From contig NZ_CP047135.1 in the NCBI RefSeq assembly GCF_009832905.1, forward strand, positions 1,156,001-1,220,000: a DNA stretch of 64,000 nucleotides. The letters are read 5' to 3'. The DNA comes from Stenotrophomonas sp. 364 (GTDB lineage Bacteria > Pseudomonadota > Gammaproteobacteria > Xanthomonadales > Xanthomonadaceae). Made by a program: the position numbers and the translations under genes. Of the stretch, positions 17,759-28,435 are shown piece by piece; position 1 is the stretch's first letter; every line of letters starts with the position of its first letter. The notes below the pieces were generated by a model, which worked only from the letters and a program-made list of their open reading frames with translations, made no database searches and had not been told where the DNA came from.

Positions 17759-20182
17759 TCAGAACTGACCGCCGAACGTAAACTGCAGGCGCTCGATCTC
17801 GTCGCCGTCTTCCTTCTTCAGCGGGAACGCATAGCTGATCGAGATCGGGCCGACCGGGGCGCGCCACAGCAGGGCCACACCGGTGGACACGCGCAGTTCG
17901 TTGGCCTTGAAGTTCTTGCTGCCGTCGTACACGTTGCCGAAGTCCACGAAGGCCGAGATACGGGCCGACGGGCTATCGAACAGACGCGGGAAGTAGGCTT
18001 CGACCGAGCCAACGGTCTTCACCGAACCACCCAGCGGCTGGCCGTTGTAGTAGCTGTTGTTCGCCTCCGAGCGCGGACCGAGCGTGTTGTCCTCGAAGCC
18101 GCGCACCGAGTTGGTACCGCCGGCGTAGAAGTTCTCGTAGAACGGCAGGCCGGTGGCGGTGACGGTCTTCACGTAATCGGCCGAGGCGGAGTTGCAGTCC
18201 ACCGTCTGGGTCGGATTCGGGTTGGCCGCCGTCGGTGCGGTGTAGCAGAGGTCGCGCGTGATGTCCTTGCCATAGCTGTCGCCGTAGCCGATTTCGGCAC
18301 GGGTGTTGATGACCAGCGAGGGGAGGATCGGCCAGTACTTGGAGAACTGGTAGTTCAGCTTGTAGTACTCGATCGTCGAGCCCGGCAGGGTCGTTTCCAG
18401 GCCGATGCGCTGATAGGTACCGCGGGTCGGCATGAAGTAATCGTTGCGGGTATCGCGCGCCCAGCCCAGTTCGGTGCGCCAGGAGTGGAACGTCTTGGTG
18501 CCGATGGCATTGATGTAGTCGATGATCGACTGCGGCGTCGAGCCCTGGTAGGTGTTGATCTGGTTGCTGTCGATACCGACCATCAGCGAGACCGTGTCGT
18601 TCTCGGTGATCGGCACGCCGAACACCATCTGCGCCGAACGGTTGGTGCTGTTGTACTGGGCGGTGTTGAAGTCGGAGTAATCCAGTTCGCGCCAGGACAG
18701 GTTGTAGCCCAGCGACACGCCGTCATCGGTGAAGTACGGGTTGGTGTAGCTGAAGCCGTAACGCTGCAGGTAGCTGCTGCGCGAGGCTTCGACGGACACG
18801 CGGTTGCCGCCGCCGAGGAAGTTGTTCTGCGACAGCTGCACCGAGGTGGTCATGCCGTAGGACTGCGAATAGCCCAGGCCGAACACGAAGCTGCCCGACG
18901 TGGTTTCCTTGACGTTGTAGACCACGTCGACCTGGTCGTTGCTGCCGGTGACCGGCGGGGTCTCGACGTCGACCGATTCGAAGTAGCCCAGGCGCTGCAG
19001 GCGGATCTTGGAGCGATCGATCGCGGCCTGCGAGTACCAGCTGTTCTCGAACTGGCGCATTTCACGACGCAGCACTTCATCGGAGGTGCGGGTGTTGCCC
19101 TTGAAGGTGATGCGACGCACCTGCACGCGCGGGCCCGGCACGACCTGCATGTTGATCGCCACGGTACGGTCGGCGCGGTTGCTGGTCGGGATCGGGTTCA
19201 CCTTGGCGAAGGCGTAACCGATGTTGGACAGCGAGTTGGTGATCGCGTCCGAGCTGAACTCCAGCAGCGCACGCGAGAACGTGTCGCCGGACTTCTGGAT
19301 CACCATGCGCTCGACATCTTCCTGCGGCAGGATGGTGTCGCCGGTGACCTTGATCTCGGAGATCTTGTACTGCTCACCTTCGGTCACGCCGGCGGTGATG
19401 AACATGTCGCGCTTGTCGGGGCTGATCGAGACCTGGGTGGAATCGATGCTGAAGTCCACGTAGCCGCGGTCCAGGTACCAGGAATTGAGTTTTTCCAGGT
19501 CGCCGGACAGTTTTTCCTTGGAGTACTGGTCGTCGCGGCGGTACCACGAGGCCCAGTTGTGCTCCTTGGATTCCCAGGTTTCCAGGATGTCCTCGGACGC
19601 GAACTTCTCGGTGCCCACCAGGTTGACGTGCTGGATCTTGGCGGCCTTGCCTTCCTTGATCGCGATGGTGATGTCCACGCGGTTGCGGTCCAGCGGGCTC
19701 ACCGTGGGGGTGATGTCCACGTTGTATTTGCCGCGGTCGTTGTACTGGCGGCGAAGTTCCTGGGTCACGCGGTCCAGGCTCAGGCGGTCGAAGGTGCCGC
19801 CCTCGGTCAGGCCGATGTCGCTCAGGCCCTTGAGCAGCTGGTCGCTCTTGATGTCCTTGTTGCCGGTGACGGTCAACTTGTTGATCGCCGGGCGCTCCTT
19901 GACCGTGACCACCAGGATGTCGCCCTGGCGATCCAGCTGCACGTCTTCGAAGAAGCCGGTCTTGTACAGCGCACGGATGCTCTCGCCGACCTTGTTGTCG
20001 GTCAGGGTTTCGCCACGTTCCACCGGCAGGTAGGTGAACACGGTACCGGAGGTGATGCGCTGCAGACCATCGACACGGATGTCGCTGACGGTGAAGGGCT
20101 CGGCTGCCTGGGCCAGGGCGGGCGCGCCGAAACCGGCGGCGAGTGCAAGGGCAAGCAGGCGGCGATTGGGGAGTCGCGTCAT
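17759..20182 (-). CDS. bamA: Outer membrane protein assembly factor BamA
   Basis: An 807-aa Omp85 protein that folds beta-barrels into the outer membrane. ATG 20182 gives a normal signal peptide (MTRLPNRRLLALALAAGFGA, cut after AQA). Five POTRA domains fill about 25-425 (AEPFTVSDIRVDGLQRI opens POTRA1), and a 16-strand barrel follows with the RGF motif (NSVRGFEDN) and the terminal LQFTFGGQF ending in Phe. The frame upstream to 20230 lacks a signal sequence. It follows rseP, as in E. coli, but skp does not follow. Confidence 0.97.
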   Translation of the reverse strand: MTRLPNRRLLALALAAGFGAPALAQAAEPFTVSDIRVDGLQRITSGTVFTYLPVERGETLTDNKVGESIRALYKTGFFEDVQLDRQGDILVVTVKERPAINKLTVTGNKDIKSDQLLKGLSDIGLTEGGTFDRLSLDRVTQELRRQYNDRGKYNVDITPTVSPLDRNRVDITIAIKEGKAAKIQHVNLVGTEKFASEDILETWESKEHNWASWYRRDDQYSKEKLSGDLEKLNSWYLDRGYVDFSIDSTQVSISPDKRDMFITAGVTEGEQYKISEIKVTGDTILPQEDVERMVIQKSGDTFSRALLEFSSDAITNSLSNIGYAFAKVNPIPTSNRADRTVAINMQVVPGPRVQVRRITFKGNTRTSDEVLRREMRQFENSWYSQAAIDRSKIRLQRLGYFESVDVETPPVTGSNDQVDVVYNVKETTSGSFVFGLGYSQSYGMTTSVQLSQNNFLGGGNRVSVEASRSSYLQRYGFSYTNPYFTDDGVSLGYNLSWRELDYSDFNTAQYNSTNRSAQMVFGVPITENDTVSLMVGIDSNQINTYQGSTPQSIIDYINAIGTKTFHSWRTELGWARDTRNDYFMPTRGTYQRIGLETTLPGSTIEYYKLNYQFSKYWPILPSLVINTRAEIGYGDSYGKDITRDLCYTAPTAANPNPTQTVDCNSASADYVKTVTATGLPFYENFYAGGTNSVRGFEDNTLGPRSEANNSYYNGQPLGGSVKTVGSVEAYFPRLFDSPSARISAFVDFGNVYDGSKNFKANELRVSTGVALLWRAPVGPISISYAFPLKKEDGDEIERLQFTFGGQF

Positions 20183-20255
20183 GTCACGTCCGGTTGGAGT
20201 CGAATGCAATGTTGCGGGATGCCGGCGCATAAGACGACGACAAAAGGGAAAAAGT

Positions 20256-21626
20256 TCATCGCGCGGCCAGGCCGAGGATGTCGTTGTAGAACGCCAACCC
20301 CATCAGCCCGGCCAGCAGCGCCAGCCCGACGTACTGGCCGGCAGCCATGGCGCGCTCGCTCAGCGGGCTGCCCTTGACCAACTCAATAAGGTAATACAGC
20401 AGGTGCCCGCCGTCCAAGATGGGGATGGGCAACAGGTTGATGATGCACAGGCTCAGCGACAGCAGGGCCAGGAAGAACAGGAACCAGTCCAGCCCCCGCT
20501 GGGCCGACACATTGGCCACGCGGGCAATGGTGACCGGGCCGGAGATGTTCTGCAGCGAGGCGCTGCCGGTGACGATCCGGCGCATCATGCCCAGCGAATC
20601 ACCGGCCATGCGGGCGGTTTCACGCAGGGCCACCGGCAGGGCCGCAAGCGGCCCGTACTTGAGTTCGGCGTCGTAGGCCGGGGCGCTGGACTGGGCAAAG
20701 CCGATCCCGATCTGCCAGGTGGGCTGGCCACGGCCGTCCTTGCCCTGGCGCGGGGTGATTTCCAGGGCCAGGCGCTCGCCCCCGCGCAGCACTTCGATCA
20801 TGCCCGGGCCGCCGCGCTTGCCCAGGGTGTGGATTTCGGTGAACACCTGGTCGATGGCGTCGATGCGCTGGCCGTCCACGGCCACGATCAGGTCGCCCGG
20901 CAGCAGTACGCCTTGGGCGGCCGAGTCGGGCACGACTTTTTCGACCAGTGCCGGCTGCAGCCAGAACTGCCAGGTCAGCCCGGCCAGCACCGGCACCCGG
21001 CGCTCGTCGAAGCCTTGCGGCAGCTGCGACAGCGGCAGCACCCGGGTCTGTACCCGGTCCTGCGCGTCGAGCACTTCCAGGCGCGCGTCGTGGCGGTCCA
21101 TGGCGGCGGTGGTCAGCGCCATGCTGGCCTGGCCGGCGGTGACCACGCTGCGCGCGTCCACGCTGATCAGCCGGTCGCCCGACTGCAGCCCGGCGGCCTG
21201 GGCCATGCCACTGGTGCGGCCGATGGTGGGGGAGTAATCCTGCTTGCCGAGTACGAACATCGCCCACAGCAGGGCGATGCAGAGCAGCAGGTTGGCGGCC
21301 GGGCCGGCGGCGACGATCGCGATGCGCTGCCACACGCTCTTGTGGTTGAAGGCCTGGTCACGCTCGTGCGGGTGCACCTCGACTTCGCGCTCGTCGAGCA
21401 TCTTCACGTAGCCGCCGAGCGGGATGGCCGCGATGGCGAACTCGGTACCGGCGCGGTTGCGCCGCATCCACAGCGGGCGGCCGAAGCCGACCGAGAACCG
21501 CAGCACCTTCACCCCACAGCGGCGCGCCACCCAGTAGTGGCCGAATTCATGGAACGTCACCAGCACGCCGAGGCTGACGATCATCCACCAGACAGATCCG
21601 ATGAATTCACCCATGGTGGACAGCAC
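20256..21626 (-). CDS. rseP: Site-2 intramembrane metalloprotease RseP
   Basis: A 456-aa inner-membrane zinc protease that cuts anti-sigma factor RseA to release sigma-E and cleans up signal-peptide remnants. The zinc motif HEFGH is at 26-30 in the first membrane helix; the third ligand is in the LLPIPILDGGHLLYYLIE segment near the C-terminus. Two periplasmic PDZ domains lie between (about 115-310). A start at Met5 is also possible. It lies between dxr and bamA in the conserved order. Confidence 0.96.
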   Translation of the reverse strand: MLSTMGEFIGSVWWMIVSLGVLVTFHEFGHYWVARRCGVKVLRFSVGFGRPLWMRRNRAGTEFAIAAIPLGGYVKMLDEREVEVHPHERDQAFNHKSVWQRIAIVAAGPAANLLLCIALLWAMFVLGKQDYSPTIGRTSGMAQAAGLQSGDRLISVDARSVVTAGQASMALTTAAMDRHDARLEVLDAQDRVQTRVLPLSQLPQGFDERRVPVLAGLTWQFWLQPALVEKVVPDSAAQGVLLPGDLIVAVDGQRIDAIDQVFTEIHTLGKRGGPGMIEVLRGGERLALEITPRQGKDGRGQPTWQIGIGFAQSSAPAYDAELKYGPLAALPVALRETARMAGDSLGMMRRIVTGSASLQNISGPVTIARVANVSAQRGLDWFLFFLALLSLSLCIINLLPIPILDGGHLLYYLIELVKGSPLSERAMAAGQYVGLALLAGLMGLAFYNDILGLAAR

Positions 21627-21648
21627 TGGAGAGAGGTGGGAAGGGCAT

Positions 21649-22839
21649 TCAGGCGTGGTCGATGGCGGCTTGGGTGATCAGGCGGGCGCGCTGGTCGGCA
21701 GCCAGCAGGACCGCCAGTGTATCGGCGGACTCGACCGACAATGTTGACAGAGCGTTAGCCACCAGCGCCGGAATGGCAAGGAAAGCGACTTTTCCCTGAA
21801 GAAATGCTGAAACAGCCACTTCATTGGCGGCATTCAGGATGGCCGGTGCGGTACCACCGGCCGCCATGGCCTGCCAGGCCAGGCCCAGGCAGGGAAAGGC
21901 GTCGTTGTCGGGCGCCTCGAAATCCAGACGTCCCTGGGTCAGCAGGTCCAGCCCGCCGACCCCGGATTCGATCCGCTGCGGCCAGCCCAGGCCCACCGCC
22001 AGGGTGGTGCGCATGTCCGGCAGGCCCATCTGGGCCAGAGTGGAGCCGTCGACGAATTCGACCAGCGAATGCACCAGGCTCTGCGGATGCACCAGCACCT
22101 CGATGCGCTCGCCCGGGATGCCGAACAGGTGGTGGGCCTCGATGACTTCCAGGCCCTTGTTCATCAACGTCGCCGAATCGACCGAGATCTTCGGTCCCAT
22201 CGACCATTTCGGGTGCGCCACGGCCTGCGCCGGGGTGACCTGGCCCAGCTCGGCGCGGCTGCGCCCACGGAACGGGCCGCCCGAGGCGGTCAGCAGGATC
22301 CGGCGGACGCCGGCGCCTTCCAGGCTGGCATCGCGCGAGCGCAGGCACTGGAAGATCGCGCTGTGTTCGCTGTCGATCGGAATGATCTCGGCCCCGGCGG
22401 CGGCGGCCTGGCGCATCAGCAGCTCGCCGGCCAGCACCAGCGATTCCTTGTTGGCCAGCAGGATGCGCTTGCCCGCCGCAGCGGCGGCCAGGGTCGAGGA
22501 CAGCCCGGCGGCGCCCACGATGGCAGCGACCAGGGTGTCGCATTCGGCACTGGCGGCGAGCTGGTCCAGCGCAGCGGCGCCGGCGTGCGCCTGGGTAGGC
22601 AGCCCGGCATCGCGCAGACCGTCACGCAGCGCGGCGAACAGGGTGTCGTCGGCGATCACGGCATGATCGGGCCGATGCTGCACGCACAGTGCCACCAGCG
22701 CCTCCACCTGGCGCCCGGCCGCCAGCACGCTGGCGCGGTAGCGGTCGGGGTGACGTGCAATCACGTCCAGCGCCGATGCGCCGATCGAGCCGGTGGCGCC
22801 GAACACGGCGACCCGGCGGGGAGCGGTAACGCTGACCAT
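21649..22839 (-). CDS. dxr: 1-deoxy-D-xylulose 5-phosphate reductoisomerase
   Basis: A 396-aa enzyme making MEP from DXP with NADPH, the first committed step of the non-mevalonate isoprenoid path. NADPH motif [14 protein letters not shown] near the N-terminus; [12 protein letters not shown] and [12 protein letters not shown] (metal and substrate); [24 protein letters not shown] 22839 lies 2 nt past the cdsA stop, and the open frame upstream is a shadow of cdsA. It supplies precursors for UppS nearby. Confidence 0.97.
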   Translation of the reverse strand: MVSVTAPRRVAVFGATGSIGASALDVIARHPDRYRASVLAAGRQVEALVALCVQHRPDHAVIADDTLFAALRDGLRDAGLPTQAHAGAAALDQLAASAECDTLVAAIVGAAGLSSTLAAAAAGKRILLANKESLVLAGELLMRQAAAAGAEIIPIDSEHSAIFQCLRSRDASLEGAGVRRILLTASGGPFRGRSRAELGQVTPAQAVAHPKWSMGPKISVDSATLMNKGLEVIEAHHLFGIPGERIEVLVHPQSLVHSLVEFVDGSTLAQMGLPDMRTTLAVGLGWPQRIESGVGGLDLLTQGRLDFEAPDNDAFPCLGLAWQAMAAGGTAPAILNAANEVAVSAFLQGKVAFLAIPALVANALSTLSVESADTLAVLLAADQRARLITQAAIDHA

Positions 22840-22841
22840 GT

Positions 22842-23666
22842 TCAGAATCCGAAGATTTCCTTGCCCAGTGCGAACACGGGCAGGGCGGCGAGCACGCCGT
22901 CGATGCGATCCAGCACGCCACCGTGGCCGGGAATGATGTGGCCCGAGTCCTTGGCGCCGGCGTGGCGCTTGATCAGGCTCTCGTACAGGTCGCCCAGTAC
23001 CGAGGCGAACACGGTCACCACGGCGGTGATGACCAGGCCCAGAACGTGGGCAGTGTCGATGCCGGCCATGTAGCCAAAGCCCAGCGCGACCGCCAGCCCG
23101 GCCACCATGCCGCCACCCAGGCCTTCCCAGGTCTTGTTGGGGCTGATCCGGGGGGCCAGCTTGGTGCGGCCGAAGGTGCGGCCGGCGAAGTAGGCGCCCG
23201 AATCGGCCGCCCAGACCACGGCCAGTGCCGTCAGCAGCCACAGGTGGCCGTTGTCGCCGCTGGCATGGATCAGCACCAGCGAGGCCCACGCCGGCACGAT
23301 GGCCAGGGTGCCGGCCAGCAGCTTCAGCGCACGCGCGGGGCTGCTCGGGCTGGCCCCGAAGGTGAAGAAGCGCAGCCACAGCAGCGCCATCAGCCACCAG
23401 CCGATGCCGACCAGTGCGGCAATCTGGTACAGCACCAGCGAGCCGTCGCCGGCCCACACCATCAACACCATCAGCAGCAGGTTCAGCACCAGCAGCACGG
23501 TGCGGGCGAGGGTGTCGTCCACGTCGGCCAGCTTCAGCCATTCCCACAGGCCGATCAGGAACACGGCGGCGGCGGCGGCGGCCAGCCATTGGGTGGGCAG
23601 CAGCAGGATCGCCGCGATGGCGACCGGCGCCATGATCAGCGCGGCGATGACTCGGGTCTTGGTCAT
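22842..23666 (-). CDS. cdsA: Phosphatidate cytidylyltransferase
   Basis: A 274-aa membrane enzyme that makes CDP-diacylglycerol from phosphatidate and CTP, the branch point of phospholipid synthesis. About eight hydrophobic segments, and the C-terminal signature running from [12 protein letters not shown] through LDRIDG, which binds metal. It overlaps uppS by ATGA (23663-23666) and is followed at once by dxr. Confidence 0.97.
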   Translation of the reverse strand: MTKTRVIAALIMAPVAIAAILLLPTQWLAAAAAAVFLIGLWEWLKLADVDDTLARTVLLVLNLLLMVLMVWAGDGSLVLYQIAALVGIGWWLMALLWLRFFTFGASPSSPARALKLLAGTLAIVPAWASLVLIHASGDNGHLWLLTALAVVWAADSGAYFAGRTFGRTKLAPRISPNKTWEGLGGGMVAGLAVALGFGYMAGIDTAHVLGLVITAVVTVFASVLGDLYESLIKRHAGAKDSGHIIPGHGGVLDRIDGVLAALPVFALGKEIFGF

Positions 23667-24433
23667 GGGGTGGACGTCTCGGTGGCCAGGGCGGCGATCT
23701 GGGCGCTGGTCAGGCCGAAGCGGCGTTCACGGGCGGCATAGGCGTCGAGCGCCTGCTGCAGGACGGCGGCGTCGAACTCGGGCCACAGCACGTCGGTGAA
23801 CCACAATTCGGTATACGCCAGCTGCCACAGCAGGAAATTGCTGATGCGGGTGTCGCCGCCGGTACGGATGAACAGGTCCGGCGGTGGCAGGTCGGCCAGG
23901 GCGACCCGGCTGGACAGCATCGCTTCGTCGATCTGTTCGGGCAGCAGGCGCCCGGCGGCCACCTCTGCGGCCAGCTCGCGCGCGGCGCGGGCGATGTCCT
24001 GGCGACCACCATAGCTGGCGGCGATGTTCAGGGTCATGGCGCGGTTGTCGGCGGTGCGCTGTTCGGCCAGCTGCATGCGGCTGACCAGCCCGGCGCCGAA
24101 GCGTTCGCGTTCGCCGATGAAGCGCACGCGCACGCCACGCCGATGCAGCTCGTCCACTTCACGGTCGAGCGCATTGAGGAACAGCTTCATCAGCGCGTCG
24201 ACCTCGTCGGTTGGCCGGCCCCAGTTCTCACTGGAGAAGGCAAACAGGGTCAACGCGGCGATGCCGCGTTCCAGGCAGAAATCGATGGTGCGGTTGACCG
24301 CGCGCGCGCCGGCCCGATGGCCGATCAGGCGCGGGCGGCGCCGCTTCTGGGCCCACCGCCCGTTGCCATCCATGATGATGGCAACGTGGCGGGGGATGGC
24401 CGCAGGGGTGCTGGAGGTCGGGGCCTGGGACAT
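23663..24433 (-). CDS. uppS: Undecaprenyl diphosphate synthase
   Basis: A 256-aa cis-prenyltransferase that builds the C55 carrier for peptidoglycan and O-antigen. The signature [16 protein letters not shown] carries the catalytic Asp22; [14 protein letters not shown] and [19 protein letters not shown] bind substrate. It is coupled to cdsA and follows frr by 5 nt, so the frr-uppS-cdsA-dxr-rseP-bamA genes likely form one transcript. Confidence 0.97.
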   Translation of the reverse strand: MSQAPTSSTPAAIPRHVAIIMDGNGRWAQKRRRPRLIGHRAGARAVNRTIDFCLERGIAALTLFAFSSENWGRPTDEVDALMKLFLNALDREVDELHRRGVRVRFIGERERFGAGLVSRMQLAEQRTADNRAMTLNIAASYGGRQDIARAARELAAEVAAGRLLPEQIDEAMLSSRVALADLPPPDLFIRTGGDTRISNFLLWQLAYTELWFTDVLWPEFDAAVLQQALDAYAARERRFGLTSAQIAALATETSTP

Positions 24434-24438
24434 GGGGC

Positions 24439-24996
24439 TCAGACCGCCATCAGTTCCTTTTCTTTTTCGGCCACGACACTATCGACGTCCTTGATCGACT
24501 TGTCGGTCAGCTTCTGGATGTCGTCTTCGCCGCGCTTCTTGTCGTCTTCGCTGATCGCCTTGTCCTTGATCAGGCTGGCGATGGCCTTGTTGGCGTCCTG
24601 GCGGATGTTGCGGATGGCGATCTTGGCGCCTTCGCCTTCCTTCTGCACCTGCTTGCCCAGCTCGCGGCGACGTTCTTCGGTCGGCGGCGGCAGGTTGAGG
24701 CGGATCACGGTGCCGGCCACGTTGGGGGTCAGGCCGAGGTCGGAGGCGTAGATGGCCTTCTCGACGTCCTTGATCATGCCCTTGTCGAACAGGGTGATGA
24801 CCAGGGAATGGCCTTCGGACACGCTGATCGAGGCGACCTGGTTCAGCGGGGTGTCGGTGCCGTAAGCCTTGACCGTGATGCGGTCCAGCAGCGCCGGCGA
24901 GGCGCGGCCGGTGCGGATGGAGGTCAGGGTGTGCTTCAGAGCATCGATGCTCTTGGCCATGCGCGTCTGCGCGTCCTGCTTGATATCGTTGAGCAT
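24439..24996 (-). CDS. frr: Ribosome recycling factor
   Basis: A 185-aa protein, the family length, that splits post-termination ribosomes with EF-G. It starts MLNDIKQDAQTRMAKSIDAL and carries IRTGRASPALLDRI, the long helical domain with DANKAI and DKAISEDDKKRGEDDIQ. It stands between pyrH and uppS, as in most gammaproteobacteria. Confidence 0.98.
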   Translation of the reverse strand: MLNDIKQDAQTRMAKSIDALKHTLTSIRTGRASPALLDRITVKAYGTDTPLNQVASISVSEGHSLVITLFDKGMIKDVEKAIYASDLGLTPNVAGTVIRLNLPPPTEERRRELGKQVQKEGEGAKIAIRNIRQDANKAIASLIKDKAISEDDKKRGEDDIQKLTDKSIKDVDSVVAEKEKELMAV

Positions 24997-25147
24997 CGCC
25001 CGAATCCTGGATGTAACTGGTAATCGGACGATTATAGGCGAATATGGGGGTGGCCCGCCTTATCGGGGCCGGCCGTTGGCCGGCACCCTCAGCTCAGCGT
25101 GCCCGGCGGGGTCGGCCGCAGGCCGACAGCCGGGATGACTGCGTCGT
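24997..25147. repeat. Degenerate REP palindromes between pyrH and frr
   Basis: Two GC-rich hairpins: GGGGCCGGCC-GTT-GGCCGGC at about 25065-25085 and GTCGGCC-GCA-GGCCGAC at about 25111-25127. They resemble SMAG palindromes without a clear GTAG head. They may stabilise the upstream pyrH mRNA or lower expression of frr relative to it. Confidence 0.55.
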
Positions 25148-25879
25148 TCAGGCAGCCTGGTCGCGACCGCGTACCAGGGTGCCGATGTTGTCGCCGTGCA
25201 GGATCTTCAGCAGTTCGCCCGGCTGGCCCATGTCGAACACGCGCAGCGGCAGGTCGCTGTCGCGTGCCAGGGCGAAGGCGGCGGTGTCCATTACTTCCAG
25301 GCCGCGGCGGATCACTTCGTCGTAGGTCAGGCTGTCGAAGCGGACCGCGTCGCTGTACTTGTTGGGGTCCTTGTCGTACACGCCGTCGACCTTGGTGGCC
25401 TTCAGCAGCAGGTCCGCGCCGATCTCGATGGCGCGCAGGGCAGCGCCCGAATCGGTGGTGAAGAACGGGCTGCCGACGCCGGCGGCGAAGATCACCAGGC
25501 GGCCCTTTTCCAGATGACGGATGGCGCGGCGGCGGATGTAATCCTCGCACACGTCGTTGATCTTGATGGCACTCATCACGCGGGCCTTGGCGCCGAGCTT
25601 CTCCAGCGCATCCTGCATGGCCAGCGCGTTGATCACGGTGGCCAGCATGCCCATCTGGTCGCCGGTGACGCGGTCCATGCCGCCGGCCGCCAGGCCGGCG
25701 CCGCGGAAGATGTTGCCGCCGCCGATGACCAGCGCCACTTCCGCGCCGGCCTGCTGGGCTTCGATGACTTCACGGGCCAGGCGGTTGATGACCTTGGGGT
25801 CGATGCCGTAGTCCTCGTCTCCCATCAGCGCCTCCCCGGAAACTTTCAGCAGGATGCGGCGATAGGCAAGACTGGACAT
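25148..25879 (-). CDS. pyrH: UMP kinase
   Basis: A 243-aa hexameric kinase of the amino acid kinase fold, making UDP from UMP. Motifs: [43 protein letters not shown], then [21 protein letters not shown] and [11 protein letters not shown]. It follows the tsf region in the conserved order rpsB-tsf-pyrH-frr, but AIM24 and GGDEF genes now separate it from tsf. Confidence 0.97.
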   Translation of the reverse strand: MSSLAYRRILLKVSGEALMGDEDYGIDPKVINRLAREVIEAQQAGAEVALVIGGGNIFRGAGLAAGGMDRVTGDQMGMLATVINALAMQDALEKLGAKARVMSAIKINDVCEDYIRRRAIRHLEKGRLVIFAAGVGSPFFTTDSGAALRAIEIGADLLLKATKVDGVYDKDPNKYSDAVRFDSLTYDEVIRRGLEVMDTAAFALARDSDLPLRVFDMGQPGELLKILHGDNIGTLVRGRDQAA

Positions 25880-26002
25880 GGTGACCTCTGGATGCGTGGA
25901 AAACGCGGGAATTCTACTGGAAGCCGGGTCTGCCCGTGCGTTTATTTTGCTGCGCTGCGGCGCAGGCCCCGGGCCCTTCCCCGCTGGGAAGGGGCATCCG
26001 GT

Positions 26003-27502
26003 TCACGCCGGTGCCGTCCCGGGGGAGCGTGCGATGACGCGGTTGCGGCCCAGGTTCTTGGAGCGGTAAAGCACGTCGTCGGCCGCCTTCAGCAGGTCCT
26101 GAACATCGGCGAAACGCTCGTAGCCGCCCTGCGTGGCGACCCCGGCCGAGAAGGTCACGAACAGGGGGCCGTCGGGCACCTCGGCCATCGGCGTATTGAC
26201 GATGTTGGCCAGGACCCGGCGCACCACCTCCAGGGCAACCAGCTCGGTGGTGTTGGGCAGCAACGCGATGAACTCCTCCCCGCCGAAGCGGGCCACGGTA
26301 TCGCTGTTGCGCAGCTGCTCCTGCAGCTTGCCGGCGAACACGCGCAGCACCTGGTCACCCATCAGGTGGCCGTGGGCGTCGTTGATCTTCTTGAAGTCAT
26401 CCAGGTCGATGAATGCCACCGACAGCGGCCAGCCGTGGCGGGTGGCGCGCAGGAATTCCTGTTCCAGCACGGCCTCCAGCTGGCGCCGATTGAGCACGCC
26501 GGTCAGTGCGTCGCGGTGGGCCTGTTCGGCCAGCCGGTTGGCGCGTGCTTCGAACTCGTCGGCGCGCTGCCGGGCCTGGGCGGCGTCCTGCATTTCGCGC
26601 AGGTTGCGCAGGGTCGCCAGCTCCTGGGCGTGGTCGATCAGCTGCTGCACGCGCGACGGCGACAGCAGCGGCGTCTCGAACAGGGCGCTGATATCGGGCA
26701 GGGCGTCACTGATGCGGGCCAGCACCTGATCGAACTGGGCGCTGTCCAGCTGCAGTCTTTCGTGGACCAGGTGCAGGGCGTGCTCGCGCGCGGCGTCGGC
26801 GTCGGCGCTGAGCCAGATATCGGCCACGGCACCGGACAGGGCCACGCAGGTCTGGAAATTGTCTTCGGCCGTGGCGGGCGATTCGCTGCGGGCGATGCTG
26901 TCCACCAGGTAGCGTGGCAGGTCCCACTGCTCGGCCATCAAGGCGCCGACGTCGGCATGGGTGCACTGCAGGTGTTCGTGCTCAAGCGCGACCAGCGCGT
27001 CGTTGTCGACGGCCTGGCGCAGCAGGGGCAGGTAGGTGTCCGGCTGGGCCTGGGCCAGCACCAGGATGCCCAGGTCCTGCAGCAGGCCGGCCAGCATCAG
27101 TTCTTCGGCCTTGCGCAGGCCGCGGGCCTGGCCCAGCAGGCTGGCCGCCAGGGCGCTGAGAATGCTGCGCCGCCACGCACGTTCGCGCAGGTCCTGGCCG
27201 TCGCCGGGTGCGGTGAGGCCCTGGGTGACGGTGAAGCCGAGCGCGAGGCTGACGGTGGCATTCAAGCCCAGCATGGTCAGCGCCTGGCCGAGGTTTTCGA
27301 TGCGGCGGCGGCTGGCATACAGCGGCGAGTTGGCGATGCGCAGCATGCGCGCGCTGAGCGCCATATCGATGGCGATGATGTCGGCGGCGGTGGTGATGTC
27401 CGCTTCCGGATCCTGGGCCAGCTCGATGATGCGCAGGGCAATACCGGGCGGCGAGGGCAGGTTGCGGCAGAGCGCCAGGGCGGCTGTCAGCTCGGGAGGC
27501 AT
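26003..27502 (-). CDS. HDOD-GGDEF protein, probable diguanylate cyclase
   Basis: A 499-aa cytoplasmic signalling protein. Residues about 5-210 form an HDOD domain (CRNLPSPPGIALRIIELAQDP; MLRIANSPLY); a helical linker follows, and then a GGDEF domain from about 335 with RFGGEEF at about 405. The active-site signature is intact, and RNSD five residues upstream is a complete inhibitory I-site, so c-di-GMP synthesis with feedback is expected. Met at 27502 is chosen because the HDOD domain starts there; an in-frame ATG at 27598 would add 32 unconserved residues. It is convergent with nothing and divergent from AIM24. Confidence 0.85.
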   Translation of the reverse strand: MPPELTAALALCRNLPSPPGIALRIIELAQDPEADITTAADIIAIDMALSARMLRIANSPLYASRRRIENLGQALTMLGLNATVSLALGFTVTQGLTAPGDGQDLRERAWRRSILSALAASLLGQARGLRKAEELMLAGLLQDLGILVLAQAQPDTYLPLLRQAVDNDALVALEHEHLQCTHADVGALMAEQWDLPRYLVDSIARSESPATAEDNFQTCVALSGAVADIWLSADADAAREHALHLVHERLQLDSAQFDQVLARISDALPDISALFETPLLSPSRVQQLIDHAQELATLRNLREMQDAAQARQRADEFEARANRLAEQAHRDALTGVLNRRQLEAVLEQEFLRATRHGWPLSVAFIDLDDFKKINDAHGHLMGDQVLRVFAGKLQEQLRNSDTVARFGGEEFIALLPNTTELVALEVVRRVLANIVNTPMAEVPDGPLFVTFSAGVATQGGYERFADVQDLLKAADDVLYRSKNLGRNRVIARSPGTAPA

Positions 27503-27739
27503 GGCATGGCTATTGGTGTGTTGAGGCAAGAATACATGGAGTGCGTCACAGATTTGGGCGTTGATACTTGCGTTGGCGGATCGATTGGGCGTCGGCACTG
27601 CGTTTGCCGATGCGCCACGTGCTGCAGAACCAACGGGCAGATCGCGGCGGGCGGGTCATCGCGCCCTTGGTAACACATTCCCCGGCGCAGGGGGAGGGGC
27701 GCTACCATGCGCGCTTCCCTTGCATGGATGACGCACGAC

Positions 27740-28435
27740 ATGGCCGTAAAGACGTTGCAGGAGTTTTTGTCCACCACCCAGGAGAAGGATGTCAGCGCGG
27801 ATGCATTCGAGCTGGAAAGTCCGCACATGCTGGAAGTCCGGGTGGACGGGATGGTCTGGGCGAAGGCCGGTTCGATGGTGGCGCGCAAGGGCGGGGTGAA
27901 GTTCACCCGGCAGGGGCTGCTGGAGCAGGGGCTGGGTACGCTGCTGAAGAAGATGGTGAGCGGCGAGGGGCTGCAGTTGATGAAGGTGGAGGGTCAGGGG
28001 CGGGTGTACCTGGCGGACGCGGGCAAGCAGGTGACGTTGCTGCGGCTGGCGGGGGAGTCGATTTTCGTGAACGGCAACGATGTGCTGGCGTTCGAGACGG
28101 GGATCGCTTCGAAGATCACGATGATGAAGAAGGTGGCGGGGATGCTGTCGGGCGGTCTGTTCAACATTCAGTTGAGCGGGCACGGGATCGTGGCGATGAC
28201 GTCGCACTACGAGCCGATGACGCTGCCGGTGAACGCGCAGACGGGTCCGGTCTTCACCGATCCGAACGCGACGGTGGCCTGGTCGGGGTCGCTGGTGCCG
28301 GAGATCGTGGCGGACATTTCGCTGGGTACGCTGGTGGGCCGGGGCTCGGGCGAGAGTCTGCAGATGCGCTTTGCCGGCGAGGGCTGGGTGGTGGTGCAGC
28401 CGTACGAGGAGGTTTCGTTCCAGGCGAAGGGGTGA
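27740..28435 (+). CDS. AIM24/TIGR00266 family protein
   Basis: A 231-aa protein of the AIM24 family, a beta-rich fold related to tryptophan RNA-binding-like barrels. Marks are LEVRVDGMVWAKAGSMVARKG at the start of the fold, GEGLQLMKVEGQGRVYLAD, and the Gly-rich end LGTLVGRGSGESLQMRFAGEGWVVVQPYE. Function in bacteria is not established. Met 27740 (MAVKTLQEF) fits the fold; upstream in-frame starts at 27707 and 27728 exist. It ends in a long repeat region. Confidence 0.85.
   Translation: MAVKTLQEFLSTTQEKDVSADAFELESPHMLEVRVDGMVWAKAGSMVARKGGVKFTRQGLLEQGLGTLLKKMVSGEGLQLMKVEGQGRVYLADAGKQVTLLRLAGESIFVNGNDVLAFETGIASKITMMKKVAGMLSGGLFNIQLSGHGIVAMTSHYEPMTLPVNAQTGPVFTDPNATVAWSGSLVPEIVADISLGTLVGRGSGESLQMRFAGEGWVVVQPYEEVSFQAKG

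Noticed and set aside
17723..20377. Frame of about 880 codons antisense to bamA
   Set aside because: Same artefact; bamA on the other strand is a complete, conserved gene.
21649..23589. A 646-aa dxr with a long N-terminal extension
   Set aside because: The extension is the cdsA coding strand read out of frame; dxr starts at 22839.
26003..27598. Degenerate, inactive GGDEF
   Set aside because: The GGEEF form is one of the active variants and the I-site is intact.
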